Translations under genes and position numbers: made by a program
Shown here: positions 1 through 8,689 of the stretch, in pieces
Numbering within the stretch: the stretch's first letter is position 1
Layout of the letters: each line of letters starts with the position of its first letter
Source of the DNA: Streptomyces flaveus
GTDB lineage: Bacteria > Actinomycetota > Actinomycetes > Streptomycetales > Streptomycetaceae
Direction of reading: 5' to 3'
Length of the DNA stretch: 64,000 bases
NCBI RefSeq assembly: GCF_014647675.1
Contig: NZ_BMPQ01000020.1
Span: forward strand, 86,070 to 150,069
Notes under the pieces: model-generated
Database searches by the model: none
What the model saw: the letters and a program-made list of their open reading frames with translations, nothing else
What the model was told of the DNA's origin: nothing

Positions 1-2
1 CG

Positions 3-1127
3 GCGCGGCTGCGCGGCGGCCGGGCGGCGGATGACGACTCCGTACTGCCGAGACGGACGGCTCTGCTGGGGCTTGAGCCGGAGGGCCGGGTACTGCTCGA
101 CGCGCTCAAGCCGCTCGGCTCCCCGCTGGCCCGGGGCAGCGTGACACCGGCCGACCCGAGGCGTGGGATCGCGGTGCGGATGCATGAGGTGTCGGGCCGT
201 CCGGTGCGGGCGCGGGTGCGTGGGCCACTGCCGTGGATGGTCGGCTCTCGGGCCGACGTCCTGGAGACGCCGGGGGAACCACTGGTCCCGGAGGACGGTG
301 TCCTCGGTGTCGGGCTGACCGGGTTCGAGGTCGCCACGGTGCTGGCGACACCTGGGGACGGCTCCCCCAGCGCGACGCAGGGTCCCGGGATCGCCGCGTA
401 CGAACCCGCCCAACCCGTCCCCACCCGGTACTGGCTGCACAACTCCGGCCCCGCACCGCGCGGGAACATGCCCGTGACCGTGTACGTCTCACCGAGCGCG
501 CTCACCCTCGACGGACCCGTCACCGCGACCGTGCGGGTCGCCTCGGAGCTCACCGACGCCCCGGTGTCGGGCGACGTGACCCTCCACGTACCGCCCGACT
601 GGGTCGCCGAGCCCGCCCGGCTGCCGTACGCGCTGGGCCCCGGCGGATTCACCCTCGCCGAGTGCACCGTGACGCCCGCCCCCGATGCCGTACCCGGCCG
701 GCACTGGCTCGCCGCGCGGCTGTCGTACGGCGGACAGGTGTACGAGGATGTCGTGGCCCTCGATGTGCCGGGCGCGGTTCCGGAGGGCGAGCCGGACGGG
801 CGTACTGGCCCAACCCTGGTGTCCCGGCTGGGAGTTGAGCGGGTCAGTGTGCGCAGGGGTGAGCGGGGGCGGGTTCCGGTGAGCGTGCGGAACACGACCC
901 GTGGTCCGATCACTGGCACCTTGTGGGCGGTTTCCTCGTGGGGCACCTGGCCGGGGGTGGGGCCCGGCTGCCAAGGGTTCGCCGTGGCGCCCGGGGAGCA
1001 GGCGGAGTGTGTCATTGAGGTGGACGGGCGGGCGGTGCCGCCGGGTTCGTACTGGCTGATGGCGAAGGTCGCCTGGCACGGGCAGGTCGCCTATACCGAG
1101 GCGGTTCCGCTGGAGGTGACGCCGTGA
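3..1127 (+). CDS. GH38 alpha-mannosidase, C-terminal part (5' end outside window)
   Basis: The frame is open from base 3, so this is the C-terminal 374 residues of a longer protein. It begins with a beta-rich stretch (LLGLEPEGRVLLDALKPLG, then GIAVRMHE) typical of the C-terminal beta-sandwich of family GH38 alpha-mannosidases. Two NEW3-like immunoglobulin-type sandwich repeats follow, each ending in a 'PGRHWLAARLSYGGQVYED / PGSYWLMAKVAWHGQVAYTE' pattern. The catalytic domain is not in the window. GH38 enzymes remove alpha-mannose from glycans. Its stop overlaps the next start (GTGA), and a sugar importer, GH3, kinase and GH5 gene follow, which fits manno-glycan use. Family call fairly sure; substrate inferred. 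Confidence 0.75.
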   Translation, partial: ARLRGGRAADDDSVLPRRTALLGLEPEGRVLLDALKPLGSPLARGSVTPADPRRGIAVRMHEVSGRPVRARVRGPLPWMVGSRADVLETPGEPLVPEDGVLGVGLTGFEVATVLATPGDGSPSATQGPGIAAYEPAQPVPTRYWLHNSGPAPRGNMPVTVYVSPSALTLDGPVTATVRVASELTDAPVSGDVTLHVPPDWVAEPARLPYALGPGGFTLAECTVTPAPDAVPGRHWLAARLSYGGQVYEDVVALDVPGAVPEGEPDGRTGPTLVSRLGVERVSVRRGERGRVPVSVRNTTRGPITGTLWAVSSWGTWPGVGPGCQGFAVAPGEQAECVIEVDGRAVPPGSYWLMAKVAWHGQVAYTEAVPLEVTP

Positions 1128-1876
1128 CACATGTGCATCCGCCCGAGGGGGCCGCGGCGCTGGTGCACGGCGAAGCAATCGCCACAGCACAGGTGGACGC
1201 ACTGCTAAAAGCGATGCCTCCGCGCGAAGCGCCCCTTCAGGGGCGCGGGGCCGTGACATATGCGGCTCCGCCGCGATGGGGGTCCCCCCGCGCGAGCTCG
1301 ATTCGAGCGTGGGGGAGCGACCAGCCACAGCCGGCCCGCAGTTCTCAAACTGCCCTTCCCGCGGAGCGACTGCGGCGCCAGCGAAGGCGCTGGGCCACCC
1401 AGATCGTCGTCGCCGACGAACTCGCCCGCCGCGCCTGCACCGAGCGCGGGCTCGAGCCCCCGGCCCGGGAGACACTCCAAGTGCTCGCCGTGGACGGGGG
1501 CGACGTGGCCGACCTCGGAAGCATCGTCGCGGTCGTACTCGCCTACTCCCCCGCCGCACGCACCCTGCTGGCCCAACTCGCGGACGAGCAGGACCTCCCC
1601 GAAGCAGCCGTACGGGACTACTACGACCGCAACCGGGACCGCTTCCTCACCCAGGACGCCCTGCGGCGAGGAGTCGACCCCTTCGGCGGCGCGACACCGG
1701 CGGACTTCCTGCCGTACGCGGACGTACGGGAGGGCATCGCCCACGGGCTGCGGCAGGCGGCGGGCCGGCGCGCCTTCTTCGCCTGGCTGGACCGGGCCCG
1801 CGCCGGTGTGGTGTACGCCGTCGGCCACGAACACCCGGGCGACCCCTCGCACCCGGACCACGAGCACCGGCACTGA
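1124..1876 (+). CDS. Unknown protein with a repeat element built into its reading frame
   Basis: A 250-aa protein starting at GTG 1124, overlapping the mannosidase stop by 4 bases and so translationally coupled. I do not recognise a named domain. It has an N-terminal 'ALVHGEAIATAQVDALL' segment, a helical middle (RRWATQIVVADELARRACTERGLEP), a C-terminal 'VRDYYDRNRDRF...REGIAHGLRQAAGRRAFFAWLDRARA' helical part reminiscent of SurA/PpiC-type chaperone helices, and a His/Asp-rich tail (HEHPGDPSHPDHEHRH) that could bind metal. No signal peptide or membrane segment is seen. Residues about 34-74 are encoded by a palindromic Streptomyces repeat and are unlike the rest. Real gene fairly sure; function unknown. 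Confidence 0.6.
   Translation: MTHVHPPEGAAALVHGEAIATAQVDALLKAMPPREAPLQGRGAVTYAAPPRWGSPRASSIRAWGSDQPQPARSSQTALPAERLRRQRRRWATQIVVADELARRACTERGLEPPARETLQVLAVDGGDVADLGSIVAVVLAYSPAARTLLAQLADEQDLPEAAVRDYYDRNRDRFLTQDALRRGVDPFGGATPADFLPYADVREGIAHGLRQAAGRRAFFAWLDRARAGVVYAVGHEHPGDPSHPDHEHRH
1225..1345 (+). repeat. Palindromic Streptomyces-type repeat inside a CDS
   Basis: Three hairpins in a row: GCGCCCCT-tc-AGGGGCGC (1229-1246), GCGGC-tcc-GCCGC (1262-1274) and a longer imperfect stem with a CCCCCC/GGGGG outer arm and CTCGA-t-TCGAG inner arm (about 1281-1316). The tail reads GACCAGCCACAGCCGGCCCG. I recognise this layout as a repeat usually found between genes in Streptomyces. Here it is read in frame as protein. 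The 19-base block GCGATGGGGGTCCCCCCGC (1273-1291) recurs exactly, inverted, at 47302-47320. Confidence 0.75.
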
Positions 1877-1904
1877 CCCCGAGCCGGAACCCAAAAGCAA
1901 CACG

Positions 1905-2014
1905 GCACCCCATTGACCTCCGATGAATTTTGGTCCACCTTTTCATCAATCGGAGTCCAAGTTGGTGAATTGAACCAGCACATCCCCAGATACCTGTTCG
2001 CAGGAGGGCATCCC
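1905..2014 (+). promoter_or_regulatory. Promoter/operator region of the sugar ABC importer
   Basis: An unusually AT-rich stretch for this genome separates the preceding gene from the importer. It contains a TTGACC -35-like hexamer (1913-1918), TTTTGGTCCACC (1928-1939) and an inverted repeat TGGT-gaattga-ACCA (1963-1977), a plausible repressor operator. A clear Shine-Dalgarno CAGGAGGG (2001-2008) precedes ATG 2015. No -10 box stands out. Operator identity is inference. Confidence 0.4.
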
Positions 2015-3382
2015 ATGCGTGCGAGAAGACTGACCGGATCCGTGGCGGCCATCGTCGTTCTGTCCCTGACAGCCGCCGGCTGCGGCCTCGGCGGCTCGGA
2101 CGGCGGCGAGGCCACCGCCGGCGGCTGCAAGGTCGACGAGGGCAATGTCGGCTCGGGGAAGCTCACCGGCGACGTCAAGGGCGACATCACCTTCCAGACG
2201 ACCAACGTGAAGAAGGACTTCGGGGACTACTTCAACGGCGTCATCAAGGCCTTCGAGAAGGCCAACCCGGACACGAAGATCAAGTGGATCGACGACCCGG
2301 GCGACGCCACCTTCACCCAGCGGCTGGTCGCCGACGCGCAGGGCTGCACCCTCCCGGACGTCGTGAACATCAACGTCAACACGGCGATCGCGCTGACGAA
2401 GAACGGCTACCTGCTCAACCTGGACGAGAAGGCTCCGGACGCGGGCAAGCCGTTCACGGACGCGATGTGGAAGTCCACCACGTACGCCGACGCCGAGGGC
2501 AACAAGGTGCACAGCGTGCTGCCCTGGTACTCCGGCGGCATCCTGCAGACCTTCAACACCGAGCTGATGGAGAAGGCGGGCCTGGACCCGGCGAAGCCCG
2601 CGACCACGGTGCTCGGTCTGTTCGCCGACGCCGAGAAGGTCGCCAAGGCCTCCGACGGCGACTACTACGCCTTCCTCGCCAACCCGCAGCACCACATCCC
2701 CGCCCACTGGCAGCAGATGGGTATCGAGGTGCTGTCCTCCGACGGCAAGAAGTTCACCTTCGCCGACGACCCGAAGACCGTGCAGTGGGTCGAGGCCATG
2801 ACCAGCCTCTACAAGGCCGGCGGGATGCCCAGGGACTCCCTCTCCTCCACCCAGGACCCGGCCAACGTCTACGGCCAGGGCAAGCTGGTCTACGGCCCCA
2901 CCAACCCCAACTTCCTGCGCTTCATCCAGCAGAACAACCCGACCGTCTACGAGAAGACCGGCGTCGCCCCCTACATGCTGGACGCACTCGGCCACACCGT
3001 CGGCGCCCCGCAGTACGTCGGTGTCGCCTCCACCAGCAAGAACGCCTCGACCGCGCTGGCCTTCGCACAGTTCCTGACGAACGCGCAGAACCAGCTGGAG
3101 TGGGCGAAGGACCCGAACGTCGTCATCTTCCCCTCCACCACCGAGTCGTTGAAGGACCCCTTCTTCCAGAAGGTCGAGGGCACCGACCCCTTCTCCGAGG
3201 CCCGGAAGATCGTCGCCGATGACCGCCAGACCTCGACGGCCGACGAAATCGCCCTCACGCCCGGCGAGTTGAACGCCATCGTGGCCCAGATACAGCTGGC
3301 GATGCAGGGCAAGAAGAGCGCCCAGGACGCCCTCGACGAGGCCCAGTCCAAGGCCAACGAGCTGATCGAGCAGGGCAGCTGA
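2015..3382 (+). CDS. Sugar ABC transporter substrate-binding lipoprotein
   Basis: A 455-aa extracellular solute-binding protein. The N-terminus MRARRLTG...LSLTAAGC is a lipoprotein signal with Cys23 as the lipidation site. The body has the family 1 sugar-binding fold signature (YFNGVIKAFEKANPDTKIKW, then DVVNINVNTAIALTKNGYLLNLDE). It should capture an oligosaccharide outside the membrane for the two permeases that follow 3 bases downstream. I chose ATG 2015 over an upstream in-frame start at 1913 because it follows a strong ribosome site and starts exactly at the lipoprotein signal. No ATP-binding subunit is encoded nearby, as usual in Streptomyces, where a shared MsiK-type ATPase often serves such importers. 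Substrate unknown; neighbours suggest manno- or gluco-oligosaccharides. Confidence 0.9.
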   Translation: MRARRLTGSVAAIVVLSLTAAGCGLGGSDGGEATAGGCKVDEGNVGSGKLTGDVKGDITFQTTNVKKDFGDYFNGVIKAFEKANPDTKIKWIDDPGDATFTQRLVADAQGCTLPDVVNINVNTAIALTKNGYLLNLDEKAPDAGKPFTDAMWKSTTYADAEGNKVHSVLPWYSGGILQTFNTELMEKAGLDPAKPATTVLGLFADAEKVAKASDGDYYAFLANPQHHIPAHWQQMGIEVLSSDGKKFTFADDPKTVQWVEAMTSLYKAGGMPRDSLSSTQDPANVYGQGKLVYGPTNPNFLRFIQQNNPTVYEKTGVAPYMLDALGHTVGAPQYVGVASTSKNASTALAFAQFLTNAQNQLEWAKDPNVVIFPSTTESLKDPFFQKVEGTDPFSEARKIVADDRQTSTADEIALTPGELNAIVAQIQLAMQGKKSAQDALDEAQSKANELIEQGS

Positions 3383-3385
3383 CCC

Positions 3386-4432
3386 ATGGCCGTACGCCCC
3401 CTGCGCACTCTCGACAAGGCGCCCGCCCCCACCTCCCCGGGGGCGGGCGCCCCGCGCCCCGGCGCTTCCCCCTCACCACACCCGCCGGGGCCGCTGCGCC
3501 GCGCCCTCCGCTCCGTGACGCCCGGCCCGGCGCCGGACGCGGGGGGCGCGGCGCTCTACCGCAAGTGGTGGCTGCCCTGGCTGTGGATGGCCCCGGCCGT
3601 CGTCGGCGTCACGGTCTTCGGAGTGTGGCCGTTCCTCAACACGCTCATCCTGTCCTTCACCGACGCCAAACCCCTCGGCGGCGCCGCGGGCTTCGTGGGC
3701 CTGGACAACTACACCCGGATGTTCGGCGACTCGGACTTCTGGCTCGCCACCCGCAACAGCCTGCTGTACGCGGTGATCGTTGTCCCCCTGATGGTGCTGC
3801 TGCCGCTGATGCTGGCCGTGCTGGTCGAGAAGAACCTGCCCGGCATCGGCTTCTTCCGCTCCGCCTTCTACACCCCCGTCCTCGCCTCCAGCGTGGTCGT
3901 CGGCCTGAGCTGGCAGTGGCTGCTGAGCGACCAGGGCCTGGTCAACACCTGGCTGCAGAAAGGCCACTTGATCAAGGAGGCCATCCCCTTCCTCTCCGAC
4001 TCGTGGCTGATCCTGCTCTCGGCGATGGGCCTGACGATCTGGAAGGGCCTCGGCTGGTACATGATCTTCTACCTGGCCGCGCTCGGGAACGTCCCGAAGG
4101 AACTGCACGAAGCCGCCGCCGTGGACGGCGCGGGCTCCATCCGCCGCTTCTGGCACATCACCATGCCCGGCGTACGTACGTCGATGATGCTGGTCGGCAC
4201 CCTCACCGGCATCGGCTCGCTACGGATCTTCACCGAGATCTACATGCTCGGCGGCTCCACCGGCGGCCCCGGCGGCGCCGACCGCACGCTCCCCTTCTAC
4301 ATCCGCGACGTCGGCCTCGACCCGCTCACCGGCAACGCCGGCTACGGCGCCGCCGTCTCCGTCGCCCTCTTCGCACTCACCCTGGGCCTCACGCTGCTCG
4401 CACAGCGCCTGACCAAGGAGGACGAGGCATGA
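3386..4432 (+). CDS. Sugar ABC transporter permease (MalF/UgpA type)
   Basis: A 348-aa inner-membrane permease with about six transmembrane helices, the first at 'WLWMAPAVVGVTVFGVWPFLNTLILSF'. The EAA loop that docks the ATPase is at about residues 238-262 (ELHEAAAVDGAGSIRRFWHI). A roughly 60-residue Pro/Ala-rich cytoplasmic N-terminus precedes helix 1, longer than usual but common in Streptomyces homologues. It lies 3 bases after the binding-protein gene and overlaps the next permease by 4 bases (ATGA), so all three are one operon. Confidence 0.92.
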   Translation: MAVRPLRTLDKAPAPTSPGAGAPRPGASPSPHPPGPLRRALRSVTPGPAPDAGGAALYRKWWLPWLWMAPAVVGVTVFGVWPFLNTLILSFTDAKPLGGAAGFVGLDNYTRMFGDSDFWLATRNSLLYAVIVVPLMVLLPLMLAVLVEKNLPGIGFFRSAFYTPVLASSVVVGLSWQWLLSDQGLVNTWLQKGHLIKEAIPFLSDSWLILLSAMGLTIWKGLGWYMIFYLAALGNVPKELHEAAAVDGAGSIRRFWHITMPGVRTSMMLVGTLTGIGSLRIFTEIYMLGGSTGGPGGADRTLPFYIRDVGLDPLTGNAGYGAAVSVALFALTLGLTLLAQRLTKEDEA

Positions 4433-5310
4433 CGACGACAGCTGTCGTGAAACGCCGACGCCTGATGCCCCGCTGGCGGGACTACGGCCGCCCCCGCGAA
4501 CTGATCGTCCGCTACCTGCTGTTGCTGTTCGTCCTGGGCATCACCGTCGGCCCGCTGCTGTGGCAACTGCTGTCGTCACTCAAGGGCGCGGGCGAGGACG
4601 TCTTCGGCGCGGGCGCCTCCCTCTTTCCCCAGGACCCGTCCCTGCGGGCGTACCGCCAGGTCTTCGATCAGGTGCCGGTGTGGACGTACATCAGGAACAG
4701 CTTCTTCGTCGCCGTCATCTCGATCACCAGCCAGCTCGTCTTCTCCACCATGGCCGGCTACATGCTCTCCAAGCCCGCCTGGAAGGGCCGCAAGTTGGTG
4801 TGGGTGCTGCTGATGGCGTCCATGATGTTCCCCTTCGAGTCGATCATGGTGTCGCTGTTCCTCAGCATCCGTGACCTGGGCCTGGTCGACAACCTCGTCG
4901 GCGTCTGGCTGCCCGGCTTCGTCGCCGCCATCAACGTACTGATCATGCGCGCGGCGTTCCTCGCCGTGCCGCGCGAGATCGAGGACGCGGCGATGCTGGA
5001 CGGGGCGGGTGAGTGGAAGCGGTTCCGGTATCTGTATCTGCCGTCCGCGTACGGCGCGATCCTCGTCGTCACCATCAACACCTTCATCAGCGCCTGGGAC
5101 GACTTCCTCTGGCCACTGATCGTGCTGCGCTCGGAGGAGCACTTCACGCTGACGCTGGGTCTGGCGCGGCTGTCGTCCTCGTCGTTCGGGTACGACCAGC
5201 GGATGGTGATGGCGGGGTCGGTGATCTCGGTGATTCCGGTGCTGATTCTGTTTGTGATCACGCAGCGGTGGTTCTATCGGGGGGTTTCTTCGGGGGCCGT
5301 GAAGCTCTGA
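4429..5310 (+). CDS. Sugar ABC transporter permease (MalG/UgpE type)
   Basis: A 293-aa second permease with about six membrane helices and the EAA motif at about residues 182-206 (EIEDAAMLDGAGEWKRFRYL). It starts at ATG 4429, whose ATGA overlaps the stop of the first permease; the frame is open far upstream, but nothing before this start looks like permease. Its 3' end overlaps the convergent GH3 gene by 37 bases, so the two transcripts must read into each other. It completes the membrane part of the importer. Confidence 0.92.
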   Translation: MTTTAVVKRRRLMPRWRDYGRPRELIVRYLLLLFVLGITVGPLLWQLLSSLKGAGEDVFGAGASLFPQDPSLRAYRQVFDQVPVWTYIRNSFFVAVISITSQLVFSTMAGYMLSKPAWKGRKLVWVLLMASMMFPFESIMVSLFLSIRDLGLVDNLVGVWLPGFVAAINVLIMRAAFLAVPREIEDAAMLDGAGEWKRFRYLYLPSAYGAILVVTINTFISAWDDFLWPLIVLRSEEHFTLTLGLARLSSSSFGYDQRMVMAGSVISVIPVLILFVITQRWFYRGVSSGAVKL

Positions 5311-7529
5311 GTCGGTGCGGTGGTCAGCGCCTCCCGCGCCGACTCGGCGATGCGGAACTCGACCACCGTGCCGTGCAGGTCGGCGCCGAGCGAGAACGTG
5401 ACCGTACGGGTCTCGCCCGGCGCCAGGTCGACGGCCTGGAAACCGTGCAGTTCCAGCGTGCGCGGCCAAACGGGGGTACTGGTACGCAGACGACGCAGGT
5501 AGAGCTGGGCGACGGAACGGCCATGACGCTGGCCTGTGTTGGTGATGTCGGCCTCCACGGTGCGCCCTGACAGCCGCGGTGGACCGTACGCGAAGGTCGT
5601 GTACGACAGCCCGTGCCCGAAGGAGTACAGCGGCTCGGCGCTTTCGTCCACGTAGGAGCCGTACTCGGTGTCCTTGTGGTTGTAGTAGACGGGGAGTTGG
5701 GCCGCCGAGCGCGGGACGGAGACGGGGAGGCGGCCGACCGGTTCCGCGTGTCCGAGCAGGACCTCGGCGATCGCGTCTCCTCCCCACGGTCCCGGATACC
5801 AGGCGGTGAGCAGCGCCGCCGCGAGGTCCGCAGCCTCCGGGACGGCGTGGGGGCGCCCCTGCACCAGGACCACGATGGCAGGGGTGCCGGTCGCCGAGAC
5901 TGCGCGCAACAGCTCGTACTGCGCCTCGCCGAGCCGCAAGCTGGCGAGGTCGACGCCCTCGCCGCAGGTCATCTCGGAACCGGTCTCTTGTGCTGCCCCG
6001 TTGGCGGCGAAGCCGGTCTCGGGGGTACGGGCGCTGCTGCCGCCGAGCACGAGCACGGCCAGGTCGGACTCGCGGGCCAGAGTGACGGCTTCGGGTATGC
6101 CGGAGATGTCGCCGCCGGTGAGGGCGCAGCCGCGGGCGTGGCGTACGTCCGTGCCGGGCCGGGCGAGCCGCCGCAGCCCGTCGAGCACGTTCGTGCCGGT
6201 GCCGGGGCGTTGCGGGGCCGTGTAGTCGCCGAGTTGGTGAGCGGTGGTGGCGGCGTGCGGTCCCAGGACGGCGATACGGGTCGCGGTCGGGGAGATGGGG
6301 AGGACGCCGCTGTTGTTGTGGAGGAGGGTGACTGCGGCTCGGGCGAGGGCGGTGCTCAGGTCCCGGCCGACGGATGGAGGCGGCAACGGGCTTGCGGTGT
6401 ACGGCTGTTCAAAGAGGCCGAGGCGGAACTTCAGGCGCAGGACGCGGGCGACGGCGGCGTCCAGGGTCTGCTCGGAGACGAGCCCCCGTTCGACGGCCTC
6501 CTCCAGGTGTGTGAAGCCCTCGTCCCACAGGCTGAGGTCGACACCGGCGTTGAGGGCGAGCGCACCCGCGGAGACCTTGCCGCCGGTGATCCGGGCCAGC
6601 CGGTCCACAGCCAGGCCGTCGGCCATCACCAGGCCCTCGAATCCCCAGCGTTGGCGGAGCAGGTCGTGCAGCAGGGCTCGGTTGCCAGAGCAGGGCATGC
6701 CGTCCACCTCGTTGTACGCGGCCATCACGGCGGCGGCCCCGGCGCGCACGCCGGCCCTCGCGGCGGGGAGGTGGATCTCATGCAGCTCCCGTGGTCCGAG
6801 TTCGGACTCGGCGGAGTTGCGGCCGCCGGTGGTGGCGCCCTGGCCTGCGAAGTGCTTCAGCACGACGGGGGCCTTGTCGGGGGCGAAGAGATCGCCGGGG
6901 TTCCCCTGTATGCCGCGTACGAGCGCCTCGGTGAGACGGGATGCGAGGTACGGGTCCTCGCCGAAGCACTCCTCGGTACGGCCCCAGCGGGGGTCGCGGG
7001 CGATGTCCAGTGCGGAGACGAGCGCCAAGTGGCCGCCGCGGGAACGGAGTTCGGCCGCGGCGTGGGCGGCGGCCTGCTCGTACAGCTGGGGGTCCCAGGT
7101 GGCGCCGACGGCCAGGTTCACGGGGAAGACGGTGCCGTCCAGGGCCATGTGGCCGTGGGGGACCTCCTCGACGAACAGGGCCGGTATGCCGAGCCTGCTG
7201 TTGTCGACGACGTGACACTGCACCAGGTCGGCGAGCGCGGCGCTGTCCGCGGCGCCGGCTCCGGTGGCGTGGTCGACACCCGACCAGGCGTCGGCTCGCA
7301 GCAGTCCGTAGAGGGCGCCGAGACCGGCGAAGCGCTCGGTTTCGGCGTGCAGGGCTTCGGTGAGTTCGAAGCCGGATGGGGTGCGGCGGTAGGCGTTCCA
7401 GCCGTACATGCGCTGGTTGAGCTGGCCTACCTTCTCGCGCAGCGTCATTCGGCCGAGCAGGTCGCGGACGCGGGCTTCGATGGGGGCGGTGGGGTTGCGG
7501 TAGAGGGCAGTCTGGTTGGGGGTCAGCAT
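5274..7529 (-). CDS. Family GH3 beta-glycosidase (beta-glucosidase/xylosidase type)
   Basis: A 751-aa GH3 enzyme without a signal peptide, so probably cytoplasmic. The N-terminal TIM-barrel domain has KHF near residue 225 and the GLVMADG nucleophile motif, with Asp304 the likely nucleophile. Then come the alpha/beta sandwich (ARAAVTLLHNNSGVLPI) and a C-terminal fibronectin-like domain (DITNTGQRHGRSVAQLYL). It probably trims oligosaccharides imported by the adjacent ABC system. It overlaps the upstream kinase gene by 7 bases on the same strand (co-translation) and runs 37 bases into the convergent permease. Exact sugar specificity cannot be read from sequence. Confidence 0.9.
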   Translation of the reverse strand: MLTPNQTALYRNPTAPIEARVRDLLGRMTLREKVGQLNQRMYGWNAYRRTPSGFELTEALHAETERFAGLGALYGLLRADAWSGVDHATGAGAADSAALADLVQCHVVDNSRLGIPALFVEEVPHGHMALDGTVFPVNLAVGATWDPQLYEQAAAHAAAELRSRGGHLALVSALDIARDPRWGRTEECFGEDPYLASRLTEALVRGIQGNPGDLFAPDKAPVVLKHFAGQGATTGGRNSAESELGPRELHEIHLPAARAGVRAGAAAVMAAYNEVDGMPCSGNRALLHDLLRQRWGFEGLVMADGLAVDRLARITGGKVSAGALALNAGVDLSLWDEGFTHLEEAVERGLVSEQTLDAAVARVLRLKFRLGLFEQPYTASPLPPPSVGRDLSTALARAAVTLLHNNSGVLPISPTATRIAVLGPHAATTAHQLGDYTAPQRPGTGTNVLDGLRRLARPGTDVRHARGCALTGGDISGIPEAVTLARESDLAVLVLGGSSARTPETGFAANGAAQETGSEMTCGEGVDLASLRLGEAQYELLRAVSATGTPAIVVLVQGRPHAVPEAADLAAALLTAWYPGPWGGDAIAEVLLGHAEPVGRLPVSVPRSAAQLPVYYNHKDTEYGSYVDESAEPLYSFGHGLSYTTFAYGPPRLSGRTVEADITNTGQRHGRSVAQLYLRRLRTSTPVWPRTLELHGFQAVDLAPGETRTVTFSLGADLHGTVVEFRIAESAREALTTAPTQSFTAPEETPR

Positions 7530-8560
7530 GCGGTCGGCCGCTTCGTTGCCGGGTCGAACTCGCGCTCCAGCCGGGCCAGCGCCACGGCACCGCCACAGCC
7601 GTCCGTCACCCGGTCGACGTCCAGCCCGAGCTCCTCCAGGCGACGATGCACCGCCTCCGTAAGAGGCCCTCCCGCGCCGAGCAACCCGCCGGTGGCAACC
7701 AGCCGTTCCCCCAGGCGGCAGCCCAACGCACGTACCGTATCGGCGAGTTGATCGGCCGCCTCGCGGAGGATGGCCGTGGCGACGGCATCCGTGCCGCGGG
7801 CCGCCTCGCTCACCAGCGGTGCGAGCCCGGCGAGCCGGATCGGAGGCTCCGCCATGACCGCGGGCAGCAGCCGCATGCGATACGCCTCGCGCTGTGCCCG
7901 GGACGTGAAGGCGGGCCCTTCCGCCTCACCACCGCCCGGCAACACGTCGGCCGGAAGCCCGAACTCCCGGCCGACCAGGGCAGCCAGCACCGTAGAACCG
8001 CCCCGCCCATCCGCCATACGCAGCGCCGAACGCACCGCCTCGCGCCCGATCCAGAAACCGCTGCCGTCGTCGCCGAGGAGCCAGCCGTCACCGCCCGCGG
8101 TGGCGGTGCAGCGGCGGTCGGTGATGCGGGCCGCGACCGCGCCGGTGCCGGCGACCAGGGCGAGGCCGTTCTCGGGGGTGCCGGGCGCGGAGGCGAAGGC
8201 GGCCTCGATGTCGCTGTAGACCTCGACCGATACGGCGGCGATGCCCAGCCGCCGCAGCGCCGTGGCGAGGGCGGAGTGGGCGTTGAGCCGGCCGGGCTCG
8301 TCCGCGGCGGTCCGCGAAGCGCCCGCGAACCCGCCCGCCACCGCCGCCACCCGGCCGCGCAGCCCTTCCGGCACGGCCTGTGCGACCGCCTCGGCAAGGT
8401 GGTCGGTGAGCTGAGGCACCGGGACGGTCAGGGCGTTGCCCGGTCCCGCGGCGCCCTCACCCCGCGGGAGGCCGTCGCGCACGGATGCCAGAACGGCGCG
8501 CGTACGGGTGCCGCCCGCATCCAGGCCGACCACGAAATCCTGGTTCAAATCATTGTTCAT
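7523..8560 (-). CDS. BadF/BadG-type ATPase, probable N-acetylglucosamine-like sugar kinase
   Basis: A 345-aa member of the actin/ASKHA ATPase fold. The phosphate-1 motif VVGLDAGGTRTRAVLASV lies at residues 10-27, followed by ALVAGTGAVAARI and the GGDGWLLGDDGSGFWIGREAV loop seen in GlcNAc kinase-like BadF proteins. It probably phosphorylates a hexose or amino sugar released by the GH3 enzyme. I take ATG 8560 as the start because it puts the motif at the expected place; an in-frame ATG 24 bases upstream is possible. It is divergent from the GH5 gene, sharing a 129-base control region. Confidence 0.82.
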   Translation of the reverse strand: MNNDLNQDFVVGLDAGGTRTRAVLASVRDGLPRGEGAAGPGNALTVPVPQLTDHLAEAVAQAVPEGLRGRVAAVAGGFAGASRTAADEPGRLNAHSALATALRRLGIAAVSVEVYSDIEAAFASAPGTPENGLALVAGTGAVAARITDRRCTATAGGDGWLLGDDGSGFWIGREAVRSALRMADGRGGSTVLAALVGREFGLPADVLPGGGEAEGPAFTSRAQREAYRMRLLPAVMAEPPIRLAGLAPLVSEAARGTDAVATAILREAADQLADTVRALGCRLGERLVATGGLLGAGGPLTEAVHRRLEELGLDVDRVTDGCGGAVALARLEREFDPATKRPTAC

Positions 8561-8689
8561 TGGCGACCATGGTGGTTGATACATTCGCCTGAGACAAGGT
8601 CCGGCAAGGGTCCGACGAGATCCGAACGTTCCGGAACCGTTCCGGACGAGAACCGACGGTTCCGACGGGCCCGACCGGAGGAGGTCCTC
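8561..8689. promoter_or_regulatory. Divergent control region between kinase and GH5 genes
   Basis: The spacer carries CCATGG embedded in ATGGTGGTTGATACATTC (8569-8586), a motif repeated with 15/18 identity at 21167-21184 upstream of a glycosidase remnant. The sequence between them then becomes rich in TCCG/CGGA inverted pairs (about 8605-8670). The ribosome site GGAGGAGG (8677-8684) serves the GH5 gene. Promoter positions are not clear by eye. Confidence 0.4.

Noticed and set aside
489..1559. Long minus-strand open frame of 356 codons
   Set aside because: Arg/Pro-rich translation typical of the antisense of high-GC genes; overlaps the GH38 and unknown genes, which have proper motifs and coupling.
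5613..7751. 712-codon plus-strand frame
   Set aside because: Entirely antisense to the GH3 and kinase genes, low-complexity Gly/Val/Ala translation, no recognisable domain.
7646..8689. 5' extension of the GH5-like frame
   Set aside because: It runs antisense through the kinase gene; homology begins only after the ribosome site at 8677.
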